Below are positions 17,239-26,816 of a DNA stretch of 37,560 nt, one piece after another; the first letter of the stretch is position 1, and every line of letters begins with the position of its first letter. The position numbers and the translations under genes were made by a program. The notes beneath the pieces are model-generated. The model searched no databases and was not told the DNA's origin. It saw only the letters and a list, made by a program, of their open reading frames with translations. The DNA is from F23-D06 sp963643165 (GTDB lineage Bacteria > Bacteroidota > Bacteroidia > Bacteroidales > WCHB1-69): contig CAVIJD010000021.1 of the NCBI GenBank assembly GCA_963643165.1, positions 1 to 37,560 on the forward strand, in the 5' to 3' direction.

Positions 17239-20082
17239 ATGAAGAATAACACGATTGAGATCCGTGGAGCAAAAGTCAACAACCTCAAAAACATCGACAT
17301 TGACATTCCAAGAAACAAATTGGTCGTCATCACGGGGCTGTCAGGTTCCGGAAAATCCTCGCTTGCTTTCGACACCCTCTATGCCGAGGGGCAGCGTCGC
17401 TATGTAGAGAGCCTGAGTTCGTATGCCCGCCAGTTTATGGGCAAGATGAACAAGCCCGACGTGAAGTCCATCACCGGGATACCGCCTGCCGTGGCCATCC
17501 AGCAACACACCCTGTCAAGCAACCCTCGTTCCACCGTCGGCACCGCCACAGAAATATACGAGTTCCTCAAACTTCTCTATGCCCACATCGGGCAGACCAT
17601 CTCGCCCGTCAGCGGCAAGGAGGTGCGCCGCGAGAACATCTCCGACATCATCCGCTATATGGAAAGCCTCCCCGCCGGGCGCAAAGTCTATATCCTCGCC
17701 CCGGTTTCGCTGCCGTCTGGACGCACACTGCAGGAGCAACTCGCCATTCTCAAGCAACAGGGATTCAGCCGTGTGGTTTACAACCGCAAGACCGCCGACA
17801 TCGACGAGTTTCTGAACGGCAAAAAAGCCACCCGCCTATCGGAAATGTACATCCTCATCGACCGTTTCAAGTCGGACAACTTGGTGGCCAACAAGATGCG
17901 CGTCGAAGACTCGCTGCAGACAGCCTTGTCTGAGGGCAAAGGTGTCTGCGTGATACATTCCGAATTTGAAGACTCCGTGGTGCAGAAGACCTTCAGCAAC
18001 CTCTTCTCCATGGACGGCATCGACTTTGAGGAGCCGTCTGTCAACCTGTTCAGTTTCAACAACCCCTATGGGGCGTGCAAAACCTGTTCCGGCACGGGCA
18101 TGATTGAGGGCATCGACCCCGACCTTGTCTTCCCCAACCGTTCGCTCTCCGTGGCCGACGGCGCAGTGGCGTGCTGGCACGGAGAGGTCTTCAGCGAATG
18201 GAAGAACTATTTCATCCGTCAGGCCTCCAGCGTAGGGTTTCCCATTTACCGTGCCATCGAAGACCTCACGCAAAGCGAGTACGACCTGCTCTGGTACGGC
18301 GACCCTGCCCACAAGATTGAAGGCGTCACCCAGTTTTTCAAATTCGTGTCTTCGAACATCTACAAAATACAGTACCGGGTGTTGCAGTCCCGTTACCGCG
18401 GGCGCGAGCTCTGTCCCGACTGCCACGGCTCGCGGCTGCGCAAAGACGCGCTTTACGTCAAAGTGTGCGGCAAAAGCATTGCCGACCTGCTTGCCATGCC
18501 GATGGCTGACCTTAAAGTGTTCTTTGACAACTTCAAATATCCGTCAGAGTCGGCCAAAGTAATCGCAGAGCAGATCGTCAAAGAGTTGGCCATGCGTGTC
18601 GGGCTGCTCGTAGATGTAGGGTTAGGCTATCTCACGGCCGACCGCAATGCCGGGACCTTGTCGGGCGGCGAGGCGCAGCGCATCAACCTGGCCACATCGT
18701 TAGGCAGCAGTCTTGTAGGCACCCTCTACATCCTGGACGAGCCCAGCATAGGGTTGCATCCGCGCGACACCGAGAACCTGATCCGCGTGCTCAAGCGGCT
18801 GCGCGACATCGGCAACACCGTAGTGGTGGTAGAGCATGACGAAGCCATCATCCGGGCCGCCGACTACATCATCGACATCGGGCCGAAAGCCGGACGGCTG
18901 GGAGGAGAAGTCGTGTTTCAAGGCACCTTCCCCGAACTCATGGCGGCAGACCACAACCTCACCGCCGAGTACCTGCGCGGCATCGAGGGCGGCCACCCCG
19001 CGGAACAATGCCGCACCATACCCATACCGGCACGGCGGCGGCCGTGGCGCAACTACATAGCGATTGCCGGCGCCAAAGAGAACAATCTCAAAAACATAGA
19101 CGTCAAAATACCCTTGGAGTGTTTCACCGTCATCACGGGCGTGAGCGGCTCCGGAAAAAGCACACTCGTCCACGACATCCTCTATTCGGGCATGCTCCGC
19201 CTGCTGGACAAGCCCGGCGAGAAACCCGGGCAATACGCCAACATCGAGGCTGACACGACCCGCATCCGCGACGTGGTGCTGGTGGACCAGAACCCGATAG
19301 GGCGTTCCACCCGTTCCAACCCTGCCACCTACGTCAAAGCCTACAACTTCATCCGCGAACTGTTTGCCGCCCAGCCCCTTGCCAAGCAACGCAACTACAA
19401 GCCCAGCTTCTTCTCCTTCAACGTGGCCGGCGGCCGCTGCGAAGAGTGCGAGGGCGAAGGCATCATCCACATCAACATGCAGTTCATGGCCGACGTGGAA
19501 CTGCGCTGCCCCGCATGCAACGGCACCCGCTTCCGCGAAGAGGCCCTCGACATCAAAGTAAACGGACAAACCATCAACGACTTGCTGGACATGACCATCG
19601 ACCAGGCCATAGAGTTCTTCCGGGCATTGCCGCTGACGGACACCACCAAGAACATCCTCAAGTGCCTGCTTCCCCTCCAAGACGTGGGGCTCGGCTACTT
19701 GACCATGGGGCAAACCTCCTCATCGCTCTCCGGCGGCGAGGCACAACGCGTGAAACTGGCCTACTTCCTCTCGCAGGAAGACGACCGGCAAAACAAACTC
19801 TTCCTCTTCGACGAGCCCACCACCGGACTGCATTTCCACGACATCAGCAAACTGTACAAAGCCTTTGACCGACTGATTGAAAAAGGCAACTCCCTAGTCG
19901 TCATCGAGCACAACACCGAACTGATAAAATGCGCCGACTGGGTCATCGACATGGGACCCGAGGGCGGCAAAAACGGCGGCAACATCATCTTTGAGGGCAC
20001 GCCCGAGAAGCTGACAGAGCGCAAACGCTCCTATACGGCCATGGCCTTGCGACATGCTTTCGGGAAAAACGAAGAACCCTGA
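17239..20082 (+). CDS. uvrA: Excinuclease ABC subunit UvrA
   Basis: 947 residues, full length. Two ABC ATPase modules are present: Walker A GLSGSGKS near 33-40 with signature LSGGEAQRINLA near 475, and Walker A GVSGSGKS near 633 with LSGGEAQRVKLA near 830. The DNA-binding zinc finger CEECEGEG ... CPACNG is near 733-760, and a second cysteine pair CPDCHG lies in the first half. UvrA dimers find bulky DNA lesions and load UvrB. It is probably transcribed with cdsA. Confidence 0.98.
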   Translation: MKNNTIEIRGAKVNNLKNIDIDIPRNKLVVITGLSGSGKSSLAFDTLYAEGQRRYVESLSSYARQFMGKMNKPDVKSITGIPPAVAIQQHTLSSNPRSTVGTATEIYEFLKLLYAHIGQTISPVSGKEVRRENISDIIRYMESLPAGRKVYILAPVSLPSGRTLQEQLAILKQQGFSRVVYNRKTADIDEFLNGKKATRLSEMYILIDRFKSDNLVANKMRVEDSLQTALSEGKGVCVIHSEFEDSVVQKTFSNLFSMDGIDFEEPSVNLFSFNNPYGACKTCSGTGMIEGIDPDLVFPNRSLSVADGAVACWHGEVFSEWKNYFIRQASSVGFPIYRAIEDLTQSEYDLLWYGDPAHKIEGVTQFFKFVSSNIYKIQYRVLQSRYRGRELCPDCHGSRLRKDALYVKVCGKSIADLLAMPMADLKVFFDNFKYPSESAKVIAEQIVKELAMRVGLLVDVGLGYLTADRNAGTLSGGEAQRINLATSLGSSLVGTLYILDEPSIGLHPRDTENLIRVLKRLRDIGNTVVVVEHDEAIIRAADYIIDIGPKAGRLGGEVVFQGTFPELMAADHNLTAEYLRGIEGGHPAEQCRTIPIPARRRPWRNYIAIAGAKENNLKNIDVKIPLECFTVITGVSGSGKSTLVHDILYSGMLRLLDKPGEKPGQYANIEADTTRIRDVVLVDQNPIGRSTRSNPATYVKAYNFIRELFAAQPLAKQRNYKPSFFSFNVAGGRCEECEGEGIIHINMQFMADVELRCPACNGTRFREEALDIKVNGQTINDLLDMTIDQAIEFFRALPLTDTTKNILKCLLPLQDVGLGYLTMGQTSSSLSGGEAQRVKLAYFLSQEDDRQNKLFLFDEPTTGLHFHDISKLYKAFDRLIEKGNSLVVIEHNTELIKCADWVIDMGPEGGKNGGNIIFEGTPEKLTERKRSYTAMALRHAFGKNEEP

Positions 20083-20097
20083 ACCCGATTATTTTCC

Positions 20098-20105
20098 TAT
20101 CTTTG
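20098..20105 (+). promoter_or_regulatory. -7 box upstream of the C10 protease gene
   Basis: TATCTTTG fully matches TAnnTTTG, 52 bases before the start codon and 15 bases after the uvrA stop. No convincing -33 TTG is seen at the expected distance. Confidence 0.6.
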
Positions 20106-20157
20106 CCCACTGTTTTAGAAAAATCCCATCATTAACAATAGAACCAAACTGTCTGAC

Positions 20158-22287
20158 ATGAAAAAAATCATCCCCCTGTTGACGTTCCTGTTTGCCTTTT
20201 CCGTCTTCACACAGGCACAAAGCGTCACCAAGACAGAAGCTGACCTTGCGGCTTCACGCTTCGCAAAAGAGAAATTCCTGAAATCCGGCAAAACAGCCGC
20301 GCCTGAAGTCGTTTTTCAGGAAATCATATATGACAACGACCTCCCGTGCCTATACAGGTACAGTGCAGGCGAGAAAGGATTCATCCTGGTATGCGGGTCG
20401 AAGGCCGTGACACCCGTGGCAGCCTACTCCACGGACGACAACTTCGGCATGGTGCCGCCCGTCCGCGACCTGATAGAACAGTACAAGGCCGAGATAGTGC
20501 GTTCGTTGCAGGAAAAAGCAGAGCCCACCCCCGAAGTCGCCCGCCAATGGCGGCACCTCCTCGCCGAGACATTCGTGCCCACGGCGCAGAAAAGCGGCAC
20601 CGACGGCTATCTGCTCACCACCCGCTGGAACCAGAACAAGTACTACAACACCTACTGTCCTTGGGACGTCAACTCTGGCAGTTACTACGACTACCGGGTT
20701 CCGAACGGCTGTGTGGCCTTGGCGTGTGCGCAGATCATGAACTACCACCATTGGCCGGTCAAGCCCGCCGTGACCATCATCTCGTACGTGCCCACGGGCT
20801 ATCCGCGCCAGACCGTCTATTACAACCGCGAGACCTACCATTGGGAAGCCATGTGCAACGAGCCGCAGAGCTATGCCAACGAGATTGCCAAAATTGCCCA
20901 CCAGATGGGGGTCGCCATCCAGATGAACTACACGCCAGACGGCTCCGGCGCACAGACCGACGACGCCAAGAACAAACTTTACCAAGTGTTCAAATACGAC
21001 CAGAGCATTGCCACCTACTACCGCGCCGCCTACACCGACAGCGCCTCCCTGCAGACCTACGTCAAGGTGCTGAAAGACGAATTGGATCGCAAACGTCCCA
21101 TCTATTATTCGGGCTGCACGGCACAAGGTTCCTGCCACGCCTACATACTCGACGGCTATGACAGCGACGACAAGTTCCACATCAACTTCGGATGGGGCGG
21201 TTCCGGCAACGGCTACTATGCCATCGACAACTTCGGGTTCGACAACTACTCCTCGGAGGCCATCGTCAACATCTTCCCGTCGGGGCTCTATCCTGAGGAG
21301 ACCTGCGGCGGCCACCAGCGGCTCACCGCCTCCTTCGGGTACATCTTCGACAGCAATCCCGCCACCCCCTACGCCAGCGGCCCCGACTGTTCGTGGACGG
21401 TAGCCGTGCCGCACGCCAATGCCTACACCTTCACGTTCGACAAACTGGACCTCGACCCTGACGTCGATTTCGTCACCATCTACAACGGTCCCACCGTAGA
21501 GTCTGGCGTCAAAGCCACCTTTACAGGCAACGCGCTGCCCTCGAACAGCATCACCGTGCATGCCGACAGCGTACTGGTAACCTTCACTGCCGCCGCGGAT
21601 GCCGTGCCCAGCGGCAACAACCACTACGGCTTCCTGATCTCTTATGAGTCAACCCTCGAGCACAACAACCTCTGCCCCCGCCAAACCAATGTCACGGAAT
21701 GGAACACCATCCTCACCGACGGGTCCGCCGAGGGCGAGAACTACTACCCCGAGACCAACTGCACCTGGAACGTGCAACTGCAGTACATCTCCGGCTATTC
21801 TTTCGCATTCCGCAAGTTTGACCTCGGATACGGCGACTTTGTAGATGTCTATGACGCCACCACCAACCCGCCGGAGTTGTACAGACGCTTCGACCTCAAC
21901 AACTTGCCGGGGTATGACAACTTCAATGTCAACTTCCGGAAAATGCTGGTCAACTTCGTGTCTGACAACTGGAGCCAAAGCGACGGCTTTGAGTTGGAAT
22001 ACTGGGCCATCGCGAGCGTGGACCAGGAGAGCGGCATCGAAGACCTGAAAGTGTATCCGAACCCCACCTCCGGGAATCTGTTTGTAGAGTTCTCGCTGTC
22101 TGAGGCCGAAAGTGTAACTTGCCAGATTACGGACGCTGCCGGAAAGTGCATCTGCACAGAGCAGATCGACGGCGCACCCGGCATGAACAAAAAGGCTCTG
22201 CTGCTGCCCACCACGGCCTCCGGGTTCTATCTGTTGCAACTCACCACTAAATCAGGCAAAACCATCCGGAAAGTGATGGTGCAGTAA
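20158..22287 (+). CDS. Secreted C10-family (streptopain-like) cysteine protease with CUB-like domains and T9SS sorting domain
   Basis: 709 residues. A signal peptide (to about residue 20, ...FTQAQ) and a propeptide of ~130 residues (Inhibitor_I69/SpeB-pro type) precede the C10 catalytic domain. Catalytic Cys185 lies in PNGCVALACAQIMNYH and His327 in GSCHAYILDGYD, followed by FHINFGWGG. Two CUB-like beta-sandwich domains follow (about 381-497 and 503-620), each with paired cysteines and a D-x-V-x-IYNGP- or DFVDVYD-type strand. The last ~80 residues are a T9SS type-A sorting domain (KVYPNPTSGNLFVEF to RKVMVQ). Streptopain and Porphyromonas PrtT are relatives. It is likely a surface protease for host or dietary protein; CUB domains may bind protein or glycan. 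Confidence 0.9.
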   Translation: MKKIIPLLTFLFAFSVFTQAQSVTKTEADLAASRFAKEKFLKSGKTAAPEVVFQEIIYDNDLPCLYRYSAGEKGFILVCGSKAVTPVAAYSTDDNFGMVPPVRDLIEQYKAEIVRSLQEKAEPTPEVARQWRHLLAETFVPTAQKSGTDGYLLTTRWNQNKYYNTYCPWDVNSGSYYDYRVPNGCVALACAQIMNYHHWPVKPAVTIISYVPTGYPRQTVYYNRETYHWEAMCNEPQSYANEIAKIAHQMGVAIQMNYTPDGSGAQTDDAKNKLYQVFKYDQSIATYYRAAYTDSASLQTYVKVLKDELDRKRPIYYSGCTAQGSCHAYILDGYDSDDKFHINFGWGGSGNGYYAIDNFGFDNYSSEAIVNIFPSGLYPEETCGGHQRLTASFGYIFDSNPATPYASGPDCSWTVAVPHANAYTFTFDKLDLDPDVDFVTIYNGPTVESGVKATFTGNALPSNSITVHADSVLVTFTAAADAVPSGNNHYGFLISYESTLEHNNLCPRQTNVTEWNTILTDGSAEGENYYPETNCTWNVQLQYISGYSFAFRKFDLGYGDFVDVYDATTNPPELYRRFDLNNLPGYDNFNVNFRKMLVNFVSDNWSQSDGFELEYWAIASVDQESGIEDLKVYPNPTSGNLFVEFSLSEAESVTCQITDAAGKCICTEQIDGAPGMNKKALLLPTTASGFYLLQLTTKSGKTIRKVMVQ

Positions 22288-22295
22288 CCGCCAGG

Positions 22296-22319
22296 ACCCT
22301 AATCTTTTCCATTTAGGGT
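22296..22319 (+). terminator. Weak hairpin after the C10 protease gene
   Basis: A 7-bp stem (accctaa at 22296-22302 with ttagggt at 22313-22319) has a 10-base loop. No T run follows directly, so termination here would be weak or factor-assisted. Confidence 0.35.
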
Positions 22320-22372
22320 GAACAATGTATATTTTAACACCATACAGCAAACCTATTCTGAACATAAAAACC

Positions 22373-22380
22373 TATCTTTG
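22373..22380 (+). promoter_or_regulatory. -7 box upstream of asnS
   Basis: TATCTTTG fully matches TAnnTTTG and lies 102 bases before the asnS start, leaving a leader of roughly 95 bases. The leader is A-rich and shows no obvious T-box or attenuator that I can recognise. Confidence 0.6.
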
Positions 22381-22482
22381 CACGCTTTTTTTCCGCAAAC
22401 GACCACTCCACAGTGGAAGATGCGTAAACATAGCATAGACAAACAATTAACTCAACAGACAACAAAGCAATTATAACGAATT

Positions 22483-23880
22483 ATGAAAAGGTCAAGAATA
22501 AAGGATATCCTGAAAAACCCGGAAACAGTAGGCTTCGGAAATGATGTCTGCATAAAAGGATGGGTACGCACCAAGCGCGGCAACAGCCATGTGGTATTCA
22601 TCGCCCTCAACGACGGCTCTATTGTCACGAGCCTGCAAGTAGTGGCTGACCCGGGCAAATTTGACGAAACGCTGATGAAGAAGATTACCACAGGTTCGTG
22701 CCTCCATGTGGAGGGCAAACTGGTGAAGTCGGAGGGCAAGGGCCAGACTATGGAGGTGCAGGCCGAACTCATCGAGCTGTACGGCACCGCCGACCCCGAG
22801 CAGTACCCGTTGCAGAAGAAAGGTCACTCCATGGAGTTCTTGCGCGAGATTGCCCATCTGCGACCCCGCACCAACTATTTCAGCTGCGTGCTGCGTCTGC
22901 GTCATGCCATGGCATTTGCCATCCACCAGTACTTCAACGACAGGGGTTTCTTCTACCTCCACACGCCGCTGATTACCGCATCTGACGCCGAGGGCGCCGG
23001 TGAGATGTTCACCGTAACCACCTTTGACCTCAACAACCTGCCCCGCACAGAAGAGGGGAAAGTGGATTTCAAGAAAGACTTCTTCGGCAAACATACCAAC
23101 CTCACCGTCTCCGGACAACTGGAGGGCGAACTCGGAGCATTGGCCTTGGGCAACATCTACACCTTCGGTCCCACTTTCCGCGCCGAGAACAGCAACACGC
23201 CCCGACACCTCGCCGAGTTCTGGATGATTGAACCCGAAATGGCGTTCTATGACATCACCGACAACATGGACTTGGCCGAGGATTTCATCAAACACCTGGT
23301 ACAATATGCCCTGGACCACAATATGGACGACCTGCAGTTCCTCAACGACCTCTTTGACAAAGGGCTCATTGAACGGCTGCAGTCTGTGCTCAAAGAAGAA
23401 TTCGTGCGCCTCGACTACACCAGTGCCATCGACATCCTGCTGAAAGCCGACAAGAAATTCGAGAACAAGGTGGAATGGGGCATCGACCTGCAGTCGGAGC
23501 ACGAACGCTATCTGGTAGAGAACCATTTCAAACGCCCCGTCATCCTGACAGACTACCCGAAAGAGATCAAGTCGTTCTATATGAAGCAGAACGATGACGG
23601 CAAGACGGTGAGAGCCATGGACGTGCTCTTCCCGACCATTGGCGAGATCATCGGCGGCTCCGAGCGCGAGGCCGACTATCAGAAACTGCTGAACCGTGTT
23701 CACGAGTTGCACATGACAGAGCAGCAGTACTGGTGGTATTTCGAGACGCGCAAGTTCGGTTCGGCGCCCCACTCCGGCTTCGGTCTGGGCTTTGAACGGC
23801 TGATGCTCTTCATCACAGGCATGAGCAACATCCGAGACGTGATTCCGTTCCCGAGAACCCCGCTAAACGCTGAATTTTAG
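22483..23880 (+). CDS. asnS: Asparagine-tRNA ligase
   Basis: 465 residues. An N-terminal OB-fold anticodon-binding domain (about 18-105, KGWVRTKRGNSHVVFIALND) precedes the class II catalytic core. Motif 2 is FRAENSNTPRHLAEFW near 230-245 and motif 3 is GFGLGFERLMLFITG near 432-446, ending RDVIPFPRTPLNAEF. The RHLAEF and motif 3 forms are those of AsnRS rather than AspRS. It charges tRNA-Asn with asparagine in the cytoplasm. It is followed 37 bases later by rpoN. Confidence 0.97.
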   Translation: MKRSRIKDILKNPETVGFGNDVCIKGWVRTKRGNSHVVFIALNDGSIVTSLQVVADPGKFDETLMKKITTGSCLHVEGKLVKSEGKGQTMEVQAELIELYGTADPEQYPLQKKGHSMEFLREIAHLRPRTNYFSCVLRLRHAMAFAIHQYFNDRGFFYLHTPLITASDAEGAGEMFTVTTFDLNNLPRTEEGKVDFKKDFFGKHTNLTVSGQLEGELGALALGNIYTFGPTFRAENSNTPRHLAEFWMIEPEMAFYDITDNMDLAEDFIKHLVQYALDHNMDDLQFLNDLFDKGLIERLQSVLKEEFVRLDYTSAIDILLKADKKFENKVEWGIDLQSEHERYLVENHFKRPVILTDYPKEIKSFYMKQNDDGKTVRAMDVLFPTIGEIIGGSEREADYQKLLNRVHELHMTEQQYWWYFETRKFGSAPHSGFGLGFERLMLFITGMSNIRDVIPFPRTPLNAEF

Positions 23881-23917
23881 GAAAGCCGCGCCACCCTACC
23901 GCCCCCAAAAAAACGCC

Positions 23918-25435
23918 ATGTCATCGAGCAGCCAGTCACAAGTACAGAAAACAGAGCAGCGGCAGATAGCCACACAACAGACTATCAGGCTGATGCAGCT
24001 GGTGGAGTTGCCTTGCGACTCGTTGGAGCATGAAATCCAGAAAGAGGTAGATGAGAACCCGGCGCTGGAGGTGGTGCGCGACGACACCGACGACCCCCAG
24101 CCCGACGCGGCCGACGACGCCACTTTGCCCGAATATGACGAAAACGGCGACCCCCTCGACCTTACCGCCGACCAACTGCCTGACGACGAGATCTTCAAGG
24201 AGGACTACTACCGGGACGACGACTTGGACGACTACCCCACAGAACGCGAAATAGAGAACACCCTCAACCGACTGAACGCCCCCGAAGCGCGCAACGACAA
24301 CGACCGCATCGGCGTCTTTCACAACTCCATACAAGAACAGTGGCAACTGCAACTTGGCGAGATGACCATGACCGACAAGCAAAGCCGCATAGCCCGCTAT
24401 TTGGCCGGAAACCTCAACGATGACGGCTACTTTACCATGGATTCGCAATCGGTAGTCAACGAACTGCTCTACATGGACAACATTTACACCACCGTGGAGG
24501 AAGTGGAAGAGGTGCTTGTGCGTTTTGTGCAAGAGCTGGACCCGCCCGGCATAGGTGCGCGCACGCTGCAGGAGTGTCTGCTCATACAGTTGCACCGCCT
24601 GCCCACGCAAACCGAAGCCTCCGGGAATGCGGCGAGGATGTTGGAAAAATGTTTTGACGCTTTCACCAAAAAGCATTACGACAAGATCCAGCAGACATTG
24701 TCCATCTCGGAGACGCAACTCAAAGACGCCCTTGCCGTAATCCGGAAACTTGACCCGCGCCCCGCCGACGGCGGCTCCCCGCTCGACAAGTCTGCCGACG
24801 TCATCACCCCCGACTTCACCATAACCTCCAACAACGGCAAACTCAACTTAAGCCTCAACAACCAATACGTCTCCAAAGTGCGCATCAACAAAGAGTTCAG
24901 CAATGCCTACCGTTTTCTCACCAAAGAGGCCAGCGAGAAAAAGAAGGCCGAGGCCGAAAAGTTCATGCGGGAGTATGTAGATAAGGGCGAGCAGTTCATC
25001 GGCATCCTCTCCATGCGCGAGATGATACTCTACAACACCATGTATGCCATCATGCAGCACCAGCAGGCCTATTTCCTCACCGGCGACGACACAGAGCTCA
25101 AACCTATGATTCTGAAGACCATAGCGCAGGAGGTAAATGTGGACGTCTCAACCGTCTCGCGCGTCTCCAACAGCAAATATGTGCAAACCGACTTCGGCAT
25201 CATCCCGCTCAAGCATCTCTTTTCTGAAGCCGTCAACGATGACGACGTATCTTCCAAAGAAATCAAGCAGATACTCTGCGACCTCATCAAAAACGAGGAC
25301 AAGAGAAAGCCGCTTTCGGACGAAAAGTTGTGTCTGCTGTTGAAAGAGAGCGGCTACAACATAGCCCGCCGCACCGTGGCCAAATACCGTGAGCAGTCAG
25401 ACCTCCCCGTTGCCCGGCTCCGCAAAGAGCTGTAG
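23918..25435 (+). CDS. rpoN: RNA polymerase sigma-54 factor
   Basis: 505 residues. Region I at the N terminus is glutamine- and leucine-rich (RQIATQQTIRLMQLVELP) for activator response. An acidic stretch follows (about 50-110, many Asp/Glu). The core-binding domain includes DPPGIGARTLQECLLIQL. The C-terminal DNA-binding part ends with the RpoN box ARRTVAKYRE near 484-493. Sigma-54 directs transcription at -24/-12 promoters with AAA+ activators, none of which are in this window. It marks the last clear housekeeping gene before the accessory region. Confidence 0.97.
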   Translation: MSSSSQSQVQKTEQRQIATQQTIRLMQLVELPCDSLEHEIQKEVDENPALEVVRDDTDDPQPDAADDATLPEYDENGDPLDLTADQLPDDEIFKEDYYRDDDLDDYPTEREIENTLNRLNAPEARNDNDRIGVFHNSIQEQWQLQLGEMTMTDKQSRIARYLAGNLNDDGYFTMDSQSVVNELLYMDNIYTTVEEVEEVLVRFVQELDPPGIGARTLQECLLIQLHRLPTQTEASGNAARMLEKCFDAFTKKHYDKIQQTLSISETQLKDALAVIRKLDPRPADGGSPLDKSADVITPDFTITSNNGKLNLSLNNQYVSKVRINKEFSNAYRFLTKEASEKKKAEAEKFMREYVDKGEQFIGILSMREMILYNTMYAIMQHQQAYFLTGDDTELKPMILKTIAQEVNVDVSTVSRVSNSKYVQTDFGIIPLKHLFSEAVNDDDVSSKEIKQILCDLIKNEDKRKPLSDEKLCLLLKESGYNIARRTVAKYREQSDLPVARLRKEL

Positions 25436-25487
25436 CCGCGCCCCGGACAGTTTACACTTGAAAACAAAACAAACAAAACTATTTGCG

Positions 25488-26810
25488 ATGACAACAGCAA
25501 AGAGCACAAAACCATACCGGCACGGCGGGGAATTTCCGCCAGACATAGTAGAAGAGAGCAGCAAAGCGTTCGGGACGTTCACCTACATCAGCCTTTTCAG
25601 CAGTGCCGGCGTTGGTTGTTACGGATTCCTGGAAGAGGGCTTTCATTGCATCGCCACCGTCGAGCTGCTTGAGCGCCGCCTCAAAATCCAGACGTACAAC
25701 CACAAATGCCTCTTTGACAGCGGGTACATCTGCGGAGACATGACCACGCAGGAAACAAAAGACAAGATATTCGCCGAATTGGAGTTGTGGAGAAAAAACT
25801 TCAACGTCACCGACCTCGATGTCCTCATCGCCACCCCGCCGTGCCAAGGCATGTCTGTTGCCAACCACAAGAAAAAGAACGACGAAATTGTCAGGAACTC
25901 CCTTGTGGTGGAGTCCATCAAGATGACCGCCCAAATAAAGCCCAAAGTCTTTTTGTTTGAAAACGTAAGGGCATTTTTGACCTCGGCGTGTACAGACATC
26001 GACGGGGAAACGAAAAGCATCCGGGAGGCTATCGACCTGAACCTCGGCGGAAGCTATAACATCTTATACGATGTTGTCAACTTCAAAGACTACGGAAATC
26101 CCTCGAGCCGAACCAGAACGTTGGTAATCGGCGTAAGAAAAGACATCAAAGAGGTTACGCCCTACGACCTGTTTCCGGACCGGAGGCCGGAGCGCACATT
26201 GCGGCAGGTTATCGGGCATCTTCCCTCCTTGAAAACCATGGGAGAAATATCTGAGACCGACATCTACCACAACTTCCGGAAATACGCGCCGGCCATGGAG
26301 TCGTGGATATCGGAAATCAAAGAGGGGCAGTCGGCGTTCGACAACACCGATCCGGAGCGCATCCCGCACACCGTAAAAGAGGGGGTTATTGTTTACAACA
26401 CCCAAAAGAACGGCGACAAATACACCCGGCAATATTGGGAAAAGGTGGCGCCGTGCATTCACACCCGCAACGACATCATGGCGGGCCAAAACACCGTACA
26501 CCCTACCGACAACAGGGTGTTCAGCATCCGGGAGGTCATGCTGATGATGTCGGTCCCGGACTCCTTCAACTGGTCTGAGCTGTCGTTCCAACAACTCAAC
26601 AAATTGCCGTTCAAAGAAAAACAGGACTTCTTGAAAAAAGAGGAGATGAACATCCGGCAGAACCTTGGCGAGGCGGTTCCTACGGTCATCTTCAGGCAAA
26701 TTGCCGCCAAAATCCGCAAAAATTTTTCAAGACCAATGCTTTCAGACCAGGAAATCAAAGCGTTGACAGAGCGCCGGAAACTGGAAGAACAAAAAGAACT
26801 GCAAAAATAA
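25488..26810 (+). CDS. C5-cytosine DNA methyltransferase (solitary)
   Basis: 440 residues from ATG 25488; an upstream in-frame ATG at 25389 lies inside rpoN and gives a non-conserved N-terminal tail, so it is not used. Motif I is SLFSSAGVGCYGF near 27-39. Motif IV, TPPCQGMS, has catalytic Cys119. Motif VI is FLFENVRAF and motif VIII SSRTRTLVIGV. Motifs IX/X lie near the C terminus (FSIREVMLMMSVP, then LGEAVPTVIFRQIA). The enzyme transfers methyl from S-adenosylmethionine to C5 of cytosine; the target sequence cannot be read. No restriction endonuclease gene is adjacent, so it is either an orphan regulator or antirestriction methylase or the remains of a system. The stop is 6 bases before the next gene. 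Confidence 0.88.
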   Translation: MTTAKSTKPYRHGGEFPPDIVEESSKAFGTFTYISLFSSAGVGCYGFLEEGFHCIATVELLERRLKIQTYNHKCLFDSGYICGDMTTQETKDKIFAELELWRKNFNVTDLDVLIATPPCQGMSVANHKKKNDEIVRNSLVVESIKMTAQIKPKVFLFENVRAFLTSACTDIDGETKSIREAIDLNLGGSYNILYDVVNFKDYGNPSSRTRTLVIGVRKDIKEVTPYDLFPDRRPERTLRQVIGHLPSLKTMGEISETDIYHNFRKYAPAMESWISEIKEGQSAFDNTDPERIPHTVKEGVIVYNTQKNGDKYTRQYWEKVAPCIHTRNDIMAGQNTVHPTDNRVFSIREVMLMMSVPDSFNWSELSFQQLNKLPFKEKQDFLKKEEMNIRQNLGEAVPTVIFRQIAAKIRKNFSRPMLSDQEIKALTERRKLEEQKELQK

Positions 26811-26816
26811 AAGACC

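Noticed and set aside
18700..19713. 337-codon minus-strand frame opposite uvrA
   Set aside because: Shadow of uvrA with no recognisable motif.
20350..21624. 424-codon minus-strand frame opposite the C10 protease
   Set aside because: Composition is Val/Gly/Ala-rich shadow sequence. The plus strand has the signal peptide, catalytic Cys and His, and sorting domain.
25389..25487. Upstream start for the DNA methyltransferase inside rpoN
   Set aside because: It would add 33 non-conserved residues read from the rpoN 3' end in another frame; ATG 25488 gives a normal N terminus.
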